From NCBI GenBank assembly GCA_041395245.1, contig JAWLAY010000012.1, positions 62,001 through 126,000 of the forward strand: a stretch of 64,000 nt of DNA, written 5' to 3'. Shown piece by piece: positions 28,062 to 35,274 of the stretch. The position numbers and the translations under genes are program-made. Within the stretch, counting starts at the first letter, position 1, and every line of letters begins with the position of its first letter. The stretch is from Aquimonas sp041395245. Its GTDB lineage: Bacteria; Pseudomonadota; Gammaproteobacteria; Xanthomonadales; Xanthomonadaceae. The notes below the pieces were generated by a model. The model was not told the DNA's origin. It did not search any database and saw nothing but the letters and a program-made list of their open reading frames with translations.

Positions 28062-28156
28062 CTGTCGGACTTGAAAGGGAATCGGCTGCAAATCCGTCTG
28101 GACGGTCCAGTTTTTTGCCCAGCCGAATTTTCGCGTCGATTCTTCAAGTCCGACAG
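28062..28156. repeat. MITE-like or REPIN-like 95-bp inverted-repeat element
   Basis: Perfect 14-bp terminal inverted repeats (CTGTCGGACTTGAA at 28062-28075 and its complement at 28143-28156). Inner matching arms continue the same hairpin: GAATCG with CGATTC (28137-28142), and TCGGCTG (28082-28088) with CAGCCGA (28120-28126). A CTGGAC/GTCCAG tip sits near the centre. It has no coding capacity and lies between kbl and the next minus-strand gene, so the transcript could fold into a long stem. Confidence 0.75.
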
Positions 28157-28179
28157 GCTCCTTGCTGGACGCCGTCCGA

Positions 28180-28965
28180 TCAGGCTTCCAGCACGAAGGG
28201 CAATTCGATCTCGGCCGCCACCGGCAAGTGATCGGAGGCGGCGGTGTCGACCACCCAGCGCCGCGATACCGTGATCGCCTCGGACACCAGTATGTGATCG
28301 ATGGCGCGTTGCGGCCGCCAACTGGGGAAACTCGGTAGTCGCTCCGCTGGCCGAATCAGTGGGGAAATCGAGAACAGACGCTGCATTTCGCGCGTGTGCA
28401 TCTCACAGTTGAGATCGCCCATCAGTACGACATGCCGACAGTCCTGCAACAACTCACCGATGAAGGCCAATTGCGCCAGTCGCGACTTGGCGCCAAGCGA
28501 CAGGTGCGCGACGATGACGGTCAGGCGCTGCTCGCCCGAGCCATAGTGCGCAAGCAAGGCTCCCCGCCCGCGCAAACGGCCCGGCAAGGCATGATCGATG
28601 ACATCCGCTGGCTCCCGCTTGCTCAGCAAGGCGTTGGCTGACGTTGCAATCTGACCGATGCGACGGTTCGGCTGATGGCGCCAGAACGGAAACCGCGCCA
28701 GCTCGGCCAGATAATGGGTCTGGTTGAGGAAACCCGAACGCAGCGAACCCGGATCGGTTTCCTGCAAACCGACCAGATCAAACTCCCGCACCAGGCGCGC
28801 GATGCCGTCCAGATTGCCCTGCTTCTGCGGGTGCGGCAGCACGTGCGTCCAGGGTCGCGTCACGTAGTCGCGATAACTGTCCGTGCGCGCGCCCGCCTGG
28901 ATGTTGGCGCTCAACACCCGAAGGCGGGTCACAGGTTCATCTACGGTAGCGTGGGCAGCGGTCAC
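28180..28965 (-). CDS. Endonuclease/exonuclease/phosphatase (EEP) family protein
   Basis: 261 residues from a GTG at 28965 with GGA 6 bases ahead; an upstream TTG in frame falls inside the dsbA terminator. The Mg-dependent EEP fold is complete: LSANIQ (Asn), GLQETD (catalytic Glu), GDLNCEM (Asp/Asn), AIDHILVS and SDHLPVAAEI (Asp-His). No signal peptide or membrane segment is visible, so it is probably cytoplasmic. The substrate may be nucleic acid, a phosphoinositide-like lipid or a small phosphodiester; sequence alone does not decide. Confidence 0.87.
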   Translation of the reverse strand: MTAAHATVDEPVTRLRVLSANIQAGARTDSYRDYVTRPWTHVLPHPQKQGNLDGIARLVREFDLVGLQETDPGSLRSGFLNQTHYLAELARFPFWRHQPNRRIGQIATSANALLSKREPADVIDHALPGRLRGRGALLAHYGSGEQRLTVIVAHLSLGAKSRLAQLAFIGELLQDCRHVVLMGDLNCEMHTREMQRLFSISPLIRPAERLPSFPSWRPQRAIDHILVSEAITVSRRWVVDTAASDHLPVAAEIELPFVLEA

Positions 28966-28982
28966 ATGGTTTCCGTAAAGCA

Positions 28983-29010
28983 AAACCCCGAGGTCGGAGC
29001 CTCGGGGTTT
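28983..29010 (-). terminator. Intrinsic terminator after dsbA
   Basis: A perfect 11-bp stem (28983-28993 with 29000-29010) and 6-base loop, followed on the minus strand by TTTTGCTTT. It lies 26 bases past the dsbA stop codon. Confidence 0.85.
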
Positions 29011-29036
29011 GCGAGTGCAAGGTCTGGGCCGTTGCC

Positions 29037-29690
29037 TTACTTGGCGGCCATGGCCGCACGTTCCTTGGCGATCAGCGCGTCCACGATTTCCAGCATGCGC
29101 GGGAAGCCGCCTTGCGCTGGCGACATCACCCGGTACTTGCCATTGACGATCATGCTGGGGGTGCCTTCCACGCCATAACGCGGCACCACCTGCTGGGCGC
29201 GGGCGATCTTGGCGTTCACCGCAAAGCTCTGCATGGCCGCCATGAATTCGTCCTGCGTCGTGCCGTAGTCGGCGTAGAACGCGGCCACATCCTCGACGCT
29301 ACGCACCGGACGACGCTCGACGTGCAGCGCATTGAAAAGCGCGGAGTGGGTCTTTTCAAGCAGACCCATGGTCTCCGCCGCATAGAAGGCGCGGCCATAG
29401 ACTTCCCACACGCCGCCGAACACCGCAGGCATGTAGACGAACTGCACATCGCTGGCCAGCTTCGGCTTCCACGCATCGACCACCGGTTGCAGGTGTGCGC
29501 AATGCACACAGGAATAACCGAACACCTCGATCACTTCGATCTTGCTGGCATCGGCGGTCGGAACCGGCGGATTGATCAGGACGTAGTCCTTGCCTTCAAC
29601 CAGCCCACCATCAGCGACCGGCGCAGGCTGGGCAGTGCAGGCCGCAGCAGACAGCACGAGAGAGGCAGCAACAAACCAGCGCATCAACAT
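29037..29690 (-). CDS. dsbA: Thiol:disulfide interchange protein DsbA
   Basis: Periplasmic oxidase that introduces disulfide bonds into exported proteins. 217 residues from an ATG with AAGGAG 6 bases upstream. The signal region ends near CTAQPA; Cys18 follows SAAA, so a lipoprotein is possible but the lipobox is poor. The thioredoxin-fold active site is FGYSCVHC (Cys61, Cys64), with Val in place of the usual Pro. The cis-Pro loop is GTPSMIVNG. Its own terminators on both sides suggest a single-gene unit next to cytochrome c4. Confidence 0.93.
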   Translation of the reverse strand: MLMRWFVAASLVLSAAACTAQPAPVADGGLVEGKDYVLINPPVPTADASKIEVIEVFGYSCVHCAHLQPVVDAWKPKLASDVQFVYMPAVFGGVWEVYGRAFYAAETMGLLEKTHSALFNALHVERRPVRSVEDVAAFYADYGTTQDEFMAAMQSFAVNAKIARAQQVVPRYGVEGTPSMIVNGKYRVMSPAQGGFPRMLEIVDALIAKERAAMAAK

Positions 29691-29716
29691 GGACGACTCC
29701 TTGGATCAAGTAAAAA

Positions 29717-29740
29717 CGCCCCGCCGAACACGGCGGGGCG
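29717..29740 (-). terminator. Intrinsic terminator after cytochrome c4 gene
   Basis: A perfect 10-bp GC stem (29717-29726 with 29731-29740) with a 4-base loop, followed on the minus strand by TTTTTAC. A textbook rho-independent terminator 30 bases past the cytochrome stop. Confidence 0.9.
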
Positions 29741-29770
29741 CAGCGGTGGACTGACAAAACCGCAAAAGGT

Positions 29771-30526
29771 TCACTCCGCGACGGCGTGATGCAGACCTTC
29801 GATGTAACTGGCCAGTGACTGGATTTCCTCGTCACTCAGCGCACCGGCGACACCGGACATCACCGCGTTCGCGTTGTCGCCCTTGCCGTAGACATTACCG
29901 TCGCGATAGAGCTTGAGCTGCGCAGCGGTGTAGTTGGCGTGTTGACCGGCGAGGCGCGGGTAGGCCGGACCGGGGTTGCCAGCACCATCGGGACCATGGC
30001 AGGCCAGACAGGCCGGAATGCCACGGGCCGCATCACCGCCGCGATACAGCGCCTCACCGACCTGGTAGAACTTCTTGCCCGCATGCGGACCTTCGGCGAT
30101 CACGCTGTCATCGGCCACGCCGGGACGGCTGGTCTGCGCGGCAAAATGCGCACCGATGTCACGCATGTCCTGCGGCGACAGCATGGACGCAAAGCCCAGC
30201 ATGATCGGATTGCTGCGCTCACCGCTCTTGAACAACATCAGATGGCGGGCGGTGTAATTCTCGTGCTGCCCGGCCAGCTTGGGGTATTGCGGGTCGCTCG
30301 AATTACCGTCAGCACCATGGCAGGCCGCGCAAATCGCCGCCTTGGTGGCACCCGTCGAAGCGGTACCGGGCGTGGTCGGTGCCGAATCATCTGCCAAGGG
30401 CGCAGCGGCGGCAGGCGCCTCGTCGGCCACAGCATTCACCTCGGTTTGCGCAAAGGCAACCGGCATCAGGCTTGCGCCACCGATCAACAGCAGGGCATTC
30501 AAGCCCAGGGAACGCGGAAAACTCAT
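29771..30526 (-). CDS. Diheme cytochrome c4
   Basis: Periplasmic electron carrier to terminal oxidases. ATG at 30526 has TGGAG 8 bases upstream and gives 251 residues. A signal peptide (about 1-26, ending VAFA-Q) is followed by an Ala/Pro/Asp-rich linker not usual for c4. Two cytochrome c domains follow, with CAACH (Cys66, Cys69, His70) and CLACH (Cys173, Cys176, His177). The repeated GPDG/GADGN and YPKLAGQHENYTA / YPRLAGQHANYTA blocks are typical of c4. Met ligands are expected in SNPIMLGFASM and NAVMSGVAG. Confidence 0.94.
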   Translation of the reverse strand: MSFPRSLGLNALLLIGGASLMPVAFAQTEVNAVADEAPAAAAPLADDSAPTTPGTASTGATKAAICAACHGADGNSSDPQYPKLAGQHENYTARHLMLFKSGERSNPIMLGFASMLSPQDMRDIGAHFAAQTSRPGVADDSVIAEGPHAGKKFYQVGEALYRGGDAARGIPACLACHGPDGAGNPGPAYPRLAGQHANYTAAQLKLYRDGNVYGKGDNANAVMSGVAGALSDEEIQSLASYIEGLHHAVAE

Positions 30527-30694
30527 ACACTTGGCTCCAGTTCTGGAAGACATGATCCAACGCGACGGCAGCTGGCAATCGTCTGTAGCCGCAAGCGCCG
30601 GATTATCCCAGCCGCCGCCAAGTGCGGTCAACGAAACCATAGGCGCATGCCCGACGCCCTCGACGGCATCATCCCGGCTGCGCAGGAATTCCGC

Positions 30695-31333
30695 ATGAGC
30701 AAAGTCAATCCCTTGCGCACCGCGCGCTACCGTCTGAGCGTTCACGAACTGCGCCAGTTGCCGCCCGACCAGGGAGCGGAACTGGCGATTTGCGGGCGTT
30801 CCAACGCCGGCAAGTCCAGCGCGATCAACCTCATCTGCGATCAGAATGGCCTGGCGCGCACCAGCAAGACGCCGGGTCGCACGCAACAACTGGTCTATTT
30901 CGAGCTGGCCAAGGATCGGCATCTCGTCGACCTGCCCGGCTACGGTTATGCCAAGGTACCGCCCAGTCTGCGCGACCACTGGCGCGGATTGATCGACAAC
31001 TACTTTCAAAGTCGTGAGTGCCTGCAAGGTCTCATCGTGGTAATGGACGTACGCCACCCGCTGCGCGATTTCGACGTGCAGATGCTGGAGTACGGTCAGG
31101 CACGCGGGCTGTCTTGCCATTGTCTGCTGACCAAGGCCGACAAGCTGGGCCGCGGCGCCGCCGCGAACACCCTGCTGGCCGTGCAGAAGGAAATCGCCGG
31201 TCGCGCCAGTGCGCAATTGTTCTCTGCACTGAATGGTCAGGGCGTGGAAGAAGCGCGTGCGGTGATGAGCGAATGGTTGCGGATGGACAGCGCCGAGCCG
31301 CTGCCGCCCGAGGTCAGTAAGCGAACTCGCTGA
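30695..31333 (+). CDS. engB: Ribosome-assembly GTPase EngB (YihA/YsxC)
   Basis: Essential GTPase for large ribosomal subunit assembly. 212 residues from an ATG with AGGAA 6-7 bases upstream; an ATG 16 codons earlier is in frame and cannot be excluded. Motifs are G1 GRSNAGKSS, G2 region KTPGRTQQL, G3 DLPGYGYAK, G4 TKAD and G5 SALNGQG. It is divergent from cytochrome c4, an arrangement often seen in gammaproteobacteria. Its 3' end overlaps that of the convergent gshA by 20 bases. Confidence 0.95.
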   Translation: MSKVNPLRTARYRLSVHELRQLPPDQGAELAICGRSNAGKSSAINLICDQNGLARTSKTPGRTQQLVYFELAKDRHLVDLPGYGYAKVPPSLRDHWRGLIDNYFQSRECLQGLIVVMDVRHPLRDFDVQMLEYGQARGLSCHCLLTKADKLGRGAAANTLLAVQKEIAGRASAQLFSALNGQGVEEARAVMSEWLRMDSAEPLPPEVSKRTR

Positions 31334-32678
31334 ACACCGGGTCGACGCTGCCACGCCATTCGCCATGGTAGAGCGCGAGTTTGCGCTCGGCGGCGGTTTC
31401 GTTGGCCTCGACGATTTCGATCAGCGGCTCCAGATAGATTCGCTCGTCCACCCCATTGCCGTTGAGATAGGCGCGACGCCGCAGACCTTCCGCGGCAATG
31501 CGCAGCGCCTCATGCGCCAGATCACGCACACTGCCTCGCCGGAACGCCAGCTTGAGCGCCTGCGCGGGCACGCCATCGCGCAGCGCATGACGCTCGGCCA
31601 TCGAGAAATCCTTGACCAAGTCCCAGGCCGCATCCAGTGCGGTCTGGTCGTACAACAGGCCGGTCCAGAACGCTGGCAGCGCACACAGCCTGTTCCACGG
31701 ACCGGCGTCGGCGCCGCGCATTTCCAGATACTTCTTCAGCCGAACTTCCGGGAACGCCGTCGTCAGATGATCGGCCCAATCGGAGAGGGTTGGCTGATGC
31801 CCTGGGTAGACCGGCAAACGCCCCGCCATGAAGTCGCGGAAGCTCTGCCCGGACGCGTCCAGATACTGGCCGTCGCGGTAGACGAAATACATTGGCACGT
31901 CGAGCATGTAGTCAACATAGCGCTCGAAACCGAAACCCTCGTCGAACACGAAATCGAGCATGCCGGTGCGGTCGGGGTCGGTATCGGTCCAGATATGCGA
32001 ACGGTAGCTCAGGTAGCCGTTGGGCTTGCCCTCGGTGAAGGGCGAGTTGGCGAACAAGGCCGTGGCGACCGGCTGCAGAGCCAGACTGGTGCGGAACTTT
32101 TTCACCATGTCGGCTTCATCGGCGAAATCCAGATTGACCTGCACCGTGCAGGTGCGGGTCATCATGTCCAGGCCGAGTTGGCCGACCTTGGGCATGTAGT
32201 CGCGCATGATCTTGTAGCGCCCTTTGGGCATCCACGGCATCTCGTCGCGCGCCCATTTCGGCTGGAATCCAAGCCCGAGGAAACCAATCCCCAACGCATC
32301 CGATACGGTCTTGACCTCACGCAGGTGAGACGCCGACTCACAACAGGTCTGATGCAGGTTCTCCAGCGGCGCACCAGACAGCTCCAACTGCCCTGCGGGT
32401 TCCAATGTGACCGTCGCCTTGTCCTTTGCCAAGGCGATGAGATAGCCCTTTTCCTCGACCCGCTGCCAATCCTGTGCAGCCAGACCTTCAAGCACCGCGC
32501 GAATGCCTTGCGGACCCTCGTAACTCAGTGGACGAAGGTCATCCAGACGAAAGCCGAACTTCTCGTGCTCGGTTCCGATCCGCCACTCGGCCTGCGGCTT
32601 GCCGCCGGACGCGAGGTAATCAACCAACTGTTGTCGATGCGTGATGTGGGCGGCGGCAGTGCTGCTCGGGCTGGACAT
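31314..32678 (-). CDS. gshA: Glutamate-cysteine ligase, class 2 (plant/proteobacterial type)
   Basis: First enzyme of glutathione synthesis: ATP-dependent ligation of Glu and Cys. ATG at 32678 gives 454 residues, the usual class-2 size. Typical blocks are EWRIGTEHEKFGF, VTLEPAGQLELSGAPLENLH, HTCTVQVNLD-like RTCTVQVNLDF, FANSPFTEGKPNGYLSYRSHIWTDTDPDR and YLEMRGADAG. This type is unlike E. coli GshA and is found in xanthomonads, alphaproteobacteria and plants. It supplies the glutathione that MaiA needs. The last 20 bases overlap the 3' end of engB on the other strand. Confidence 0.95.
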   Translation of the reverse strand: MSSPSSTAAAHITHRQQLVDYLASGGKPQAEWRIGTEHEKFGFRLDDLRPLSYEGPQGIRAVLEGLAAQDWQRVEEKGYLIALAKDKATVTLEPAGQLELSGAPLENLHQTCCESASHLREVKTVSDALGIGFLGLGFQPKWARDEMPWMPKGRYKIMRDYMPKVGQLGLDMMTRTCTVQVNLDFADEADMVKKFRTSLALQPVATALFANSPFTEGKPNGYLSYRSHIWTDTDPDRTGMLDFVFDEGFGFERYVDYMLDVPMYFVYRDGQYLDASGQSFRDFMAGRLPVYPGHQPTLSDWADHLTTAFPEVRLKKYLEMRGADAGPWNRLCALPAFWTGLLYDQTALDAAWDLVKDFSMAERHALRDGVPAQALKLAFRRGSVRDLAHEALRIAAEGLRRRAYLNGNGVDERIYLEPLIEIVEANETAAERKLALYHGEWRGSVDPVFSEFAY

Positions 32679-32777
32679 GAACGAACTCGCTGTCTTGTGG
32701 TGCGGCAGGCGCTGCGCACGGAACCCCGATATGGTGCCGCCGACAACGTCGACAAGAGGCGATGGTAGCCTTTGCCG

Positions 32778-34340
32778 ATGGCACGTGTTCGTTTCGATCT
32801 GCGCTCTGCGTTCTTTTGCGTTTCGCTGTGCTGGATGACCGGCGCGACGAGCGCACAGGCGGTGCTTGAGCGCGGCAACGGTCCCGAGCCGTCGACACTG
32901 GATGCGCATCGCTGCCAGGAAGTCAGCTGCGCCAACATCCTGCGTGATCTTTACGAAGGACTGGTCAGTGAAGATGCCGCTGGAAACCTGATTCCCGGCC
33001 TGGCCGTGCGCTGGCAGGTGTCCGATGATCAGCGCGAATGGACGTTCTGGCTGCGCGACGACGCGCGCTGGAGCGACGGCAGCCCGATCACCGCGACGCA
33101 GGTCATCGACAGCTTCGCGCGGGCACGCGACCCGGCGACGCTGGCGCCGCTGATTGATTTACTGCACCCGATTCGCCAAGTCGACTCACCCGAACCCGGT
33201 GCGATCCGTTTCCACCTGCATCGCCCGGTAAACCTGTTGCCGCGACTCACCCTTCCGATTGCGTTCCCGGTGCGGGTTGATCTGGCGACGCGCTGGGGTG
33301 CACAGCACACCCAGGCGGAACACTGGGTCGGCAATGGCGCCTATGTACTGACCGAATGGACGCCGCAATCCAGCCTGCGACTGCGCCGCAATCCCCATTT
33401 CCACAGTCCTGCCGCCATCGAGCACGTGCGTTACCACGTCACCGAGGATGCCGCGGCCGAATACAAGCGGTTTCTGGCGAACGACCTGCATCTGACCGAA
33501 ACCGTCCCACCCGCGCGCCTTGCGGAACTGCAGGATCGACACGGCGACGCACTGCGCGTCAGCCCCTACCTGGGCGTGTTTTTTCTTGGCATCAATCTGC
33601 GCCAGGGCCCGTTGGCGGAGTCGCTGGTCTTGCGCCAAGCCTTGAGTCTCGCGATTGATCGCGAGCGTCTGGTCAGCACGATCACCGGGATGGGCGAACA
33701 CCCCGCCGAGCGACTTTTGCCGCCTGCGCTGGGGCTACCGCCTTCGAGCGCCGCGGAAGTCCTACCCGCCGCCCAGCGCGAAGCCCGCGCACGGGCGCTG
33801 TATGCCGAAGCCGGGTTTTCGCCCGAGTCGCCACTGCAGCTCGAACTGCGTTTCAACACCTCCACGCCGCATCGCCGCATGGCGCTTGCGGTGGCGGCAA
33901 TGTGGCGCGAGGTGCTGGGGGTGCGTACCCGCTTGCGCAATGAGGAGTGGAAGGTCTTCGTGCAGAACCGCCGCCAGGGTCGCGTCACCGAGGTCTTTCG
34001 CGGTGGATGGATCGCCGATATCGCCGACCCGGCGAGTTTTCTCGATTTGTTCCGAAGCGACAGCGAACTCAACTGGAGCGGTTGGCGCGACCGCGACTAC
34101 GACCACTTCCTGGATGCCGCGCAGGCCAGCAGCCATCCCGCCGAACGCGGCCGTTTGCAGGCACTTGCCGAATCCCGTCTGCTCGCCGCGCAACCCATCC
34201 TGCCCTTGTATTTCTACACCTCGAAGCATCTGGTCAGCCCCGAGCTCGCGGGCTTCGAGGCCAATCCACTGGATCGGCATCCGAGCCGTTTCCTGCGCTG
34301 GCAACCCTCGCCAGAACCACCCATGCCGGGTACACCATGA
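32778..34340 (+). CDS. ABC transporter substrate-binding protein, oligopeptide type (SBP_bac_5)
   Basis: 520 residues from ATG 32778 (TTG two codons earlier also in frame). A signal peptide covers about 1-29 (ending TSAQA). The SBP_bac_5 fold follows, with RDLYEGLVSEDAAGNLIPGLAVRWQVSDD, FWLRDDARWSDGSPITATQVIDSF, an AIDRERLV segment and a LPLYFYTSKHLV end. It resembles OppA/MppA and should bind peptides in the periplasm. It overlaps the permease gene by 4 bases (ATGA at 34337). No second permease or ATPase gene is nearby. Confidence 0.92.
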   Translation: MARVRFDLRSAFFCVSLCWMTGATSAQAVLERGNGPEPSTLDAHRCQEVSCANILRDLYEGLVSEDAAGNLIPGLAVRWQVSDDQREWTFWLRDDARWSDGSPITATQVIDSFARARDPATLAPLIDLLHPIRQVDSPEPGAIRFHLHRPVNLLPRLTLPIAFPVRVDLATRWGAQHTQAEHWVGNGAYVLTEWTPQSSLRLRRNPHFHSPAAIEHVRYHVTEDAAAEYKRFLANDLHLTETVPPARLAELQDRHGDALRVSPYLGVFFLGINLRQGPLAESLVLRQALSLAIDRERLVSTITGMGEHPAERLLPPALGLPPSSAAEVLPAAQREARARALYAEAGFSPESPLQLELRFNTSTPHRRMALAVAAMWREVLGVRTRLRNEEWKVFVQNRRQGRVTEVFRGGWIADIADPASFLDLFRSDSELNWSGWRDRDYDHFLDAAQASSHPAERGRLQALAESRLLAAQPILPLYFYTSKHLVSPELAGFEANPLDRHPSRFLRWQPSPEPPMPGTP

Positions 34341-35260
34341 TTCCCACGCGCTTTCGACACCTGCTCGGTCGCGTGCTGGAAGCGGCGCTGACCCTCTGGT
34401 TACTGCTGTCGCTATGTTTCGTGCTGTTGCGACTGGCTCCCGGCGGGCCGTTCGATTCCGAACGCAGCGTGCCGGATGAGGTGCTCGCCACACTGAATGC
34501 GCAATACCGACTGGATCAACCCGTCTGGCAGCAGTATCAGTCCTGGCTCGGTGACCTGAGCCACGGCGACCTCGGACCCAGCTTCCAGTATCCCGATCAC
34601 CGCGTCAGCGCACTGCTCGCCGACGCACTGCCGGTCACCCTGATGACCGGCAGTGCCGCATTGCTGATTGCCGTACTGGGCGGATTGGGCCTCGGCATGC
34701 TGGCCGCACGACATCACGGTGGTCGCCTGGATCGTGTGTTGATGGCGCTGAGCGGGCTTGGACTTGCGCTGCCCAAATACGTGGTGGCGCCATTGATGGT
34801 GCTGCTGTTCGCGGTCGTCTTGCGCTGGCTGCCTGCCGCGGGCTGGGGCGATCCGGCGCAATGGGTTCTGCCGGTGTTGGCGCTGGCGCTGCCCAATCTG
34901 GCGGTCAGCAGTCGACTGGTGCGCGCCGCCGCCCTGGATGCTCTGCACAGCGATGCACTGCGTGCTGCCCGCGCACGTGGATTATCGGCGCGCCGTTTGT
35001 GGCTTAAGCACGTCCTGCCGTTGGTGGCGTTGCCGCTGCTGGCCTGGCTATCGCCCGCGATGATCAATCTGGTGAGCGGCTCCGCCGTGGTCGAACAGAT
35101 CTTCAGTCTGCCCGGGATGGGGCGTTACTTCGTGCAAGGCGCACTCAACCGCGACTACACCCTGGTGATGGGTGTGGTCGCCGTCGTCGGTGTCGCCATC
35201 GTGGCAATCAACACGCTGGTCGATGTGCTGCGTGCCTGGATCGACCCGCGCCTGCGTTGA
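34337..35260 (+). CDS. ABC transporter permease, OppB type
   Basis: 307 residues with an OppB/DppB layout: an N-terminal membrane segment (about 13-33, ALTLWLLLSLCFVLLRLAPGG) and five more membrane segments. The EAA loop that docks the ATPase is seen as DALRAARARGLSARRLWLKHVLP, and the VVEQIFSLPGMGRYFVQGALNRDY block of this family is present. It is translationally coupled to the binding protein. OppC, OppD and OppF partners are missing here, so the complex must borrow subunits from elsewhere in the genome or be non-functional. Confidence 0.92.
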   Translation: MIPTRFRHLLGRVLEAALTLWLLLSLCFVLLRLAPGGPFDSERSVPDEVLATLNAQYRLDQPVWQQYQSWLGDLSHGDLGPSFQYPDHRVSALLADALPVTLMTGSAALLIAVLGGLGLGMLAARHHGGRLDRVLMALSGLGLALPKYVVAPLMVLLFAVVLRWLPAAGWGDPAQWVLPVLALALPNLAVSSRLVRAAALDALHSDALRAARARGLSARRLWLKHVLPLVALPLLAWLSPAMINLVSGSAVVEQIFSLPGMGRYFVQGALNRDYTLVMGVVAVVGVAIVAINTLVDVLRAWIDPRLR

Positions 35261-35274
35261 ATCCGCGAGAGCCG

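Noticed and set aside
27995..28321. N-terminal extension of kbl
   Set aside because: Crosses the MITE-like hairpin and the adjacent gene; kbl aligns in length and sequence from ATG 27994.
30527..31366. N-terminal extension of cytochrome c4
   Set aside because: It is antisense to engB; the signal peptide and ribosome site mark ATG 30526.
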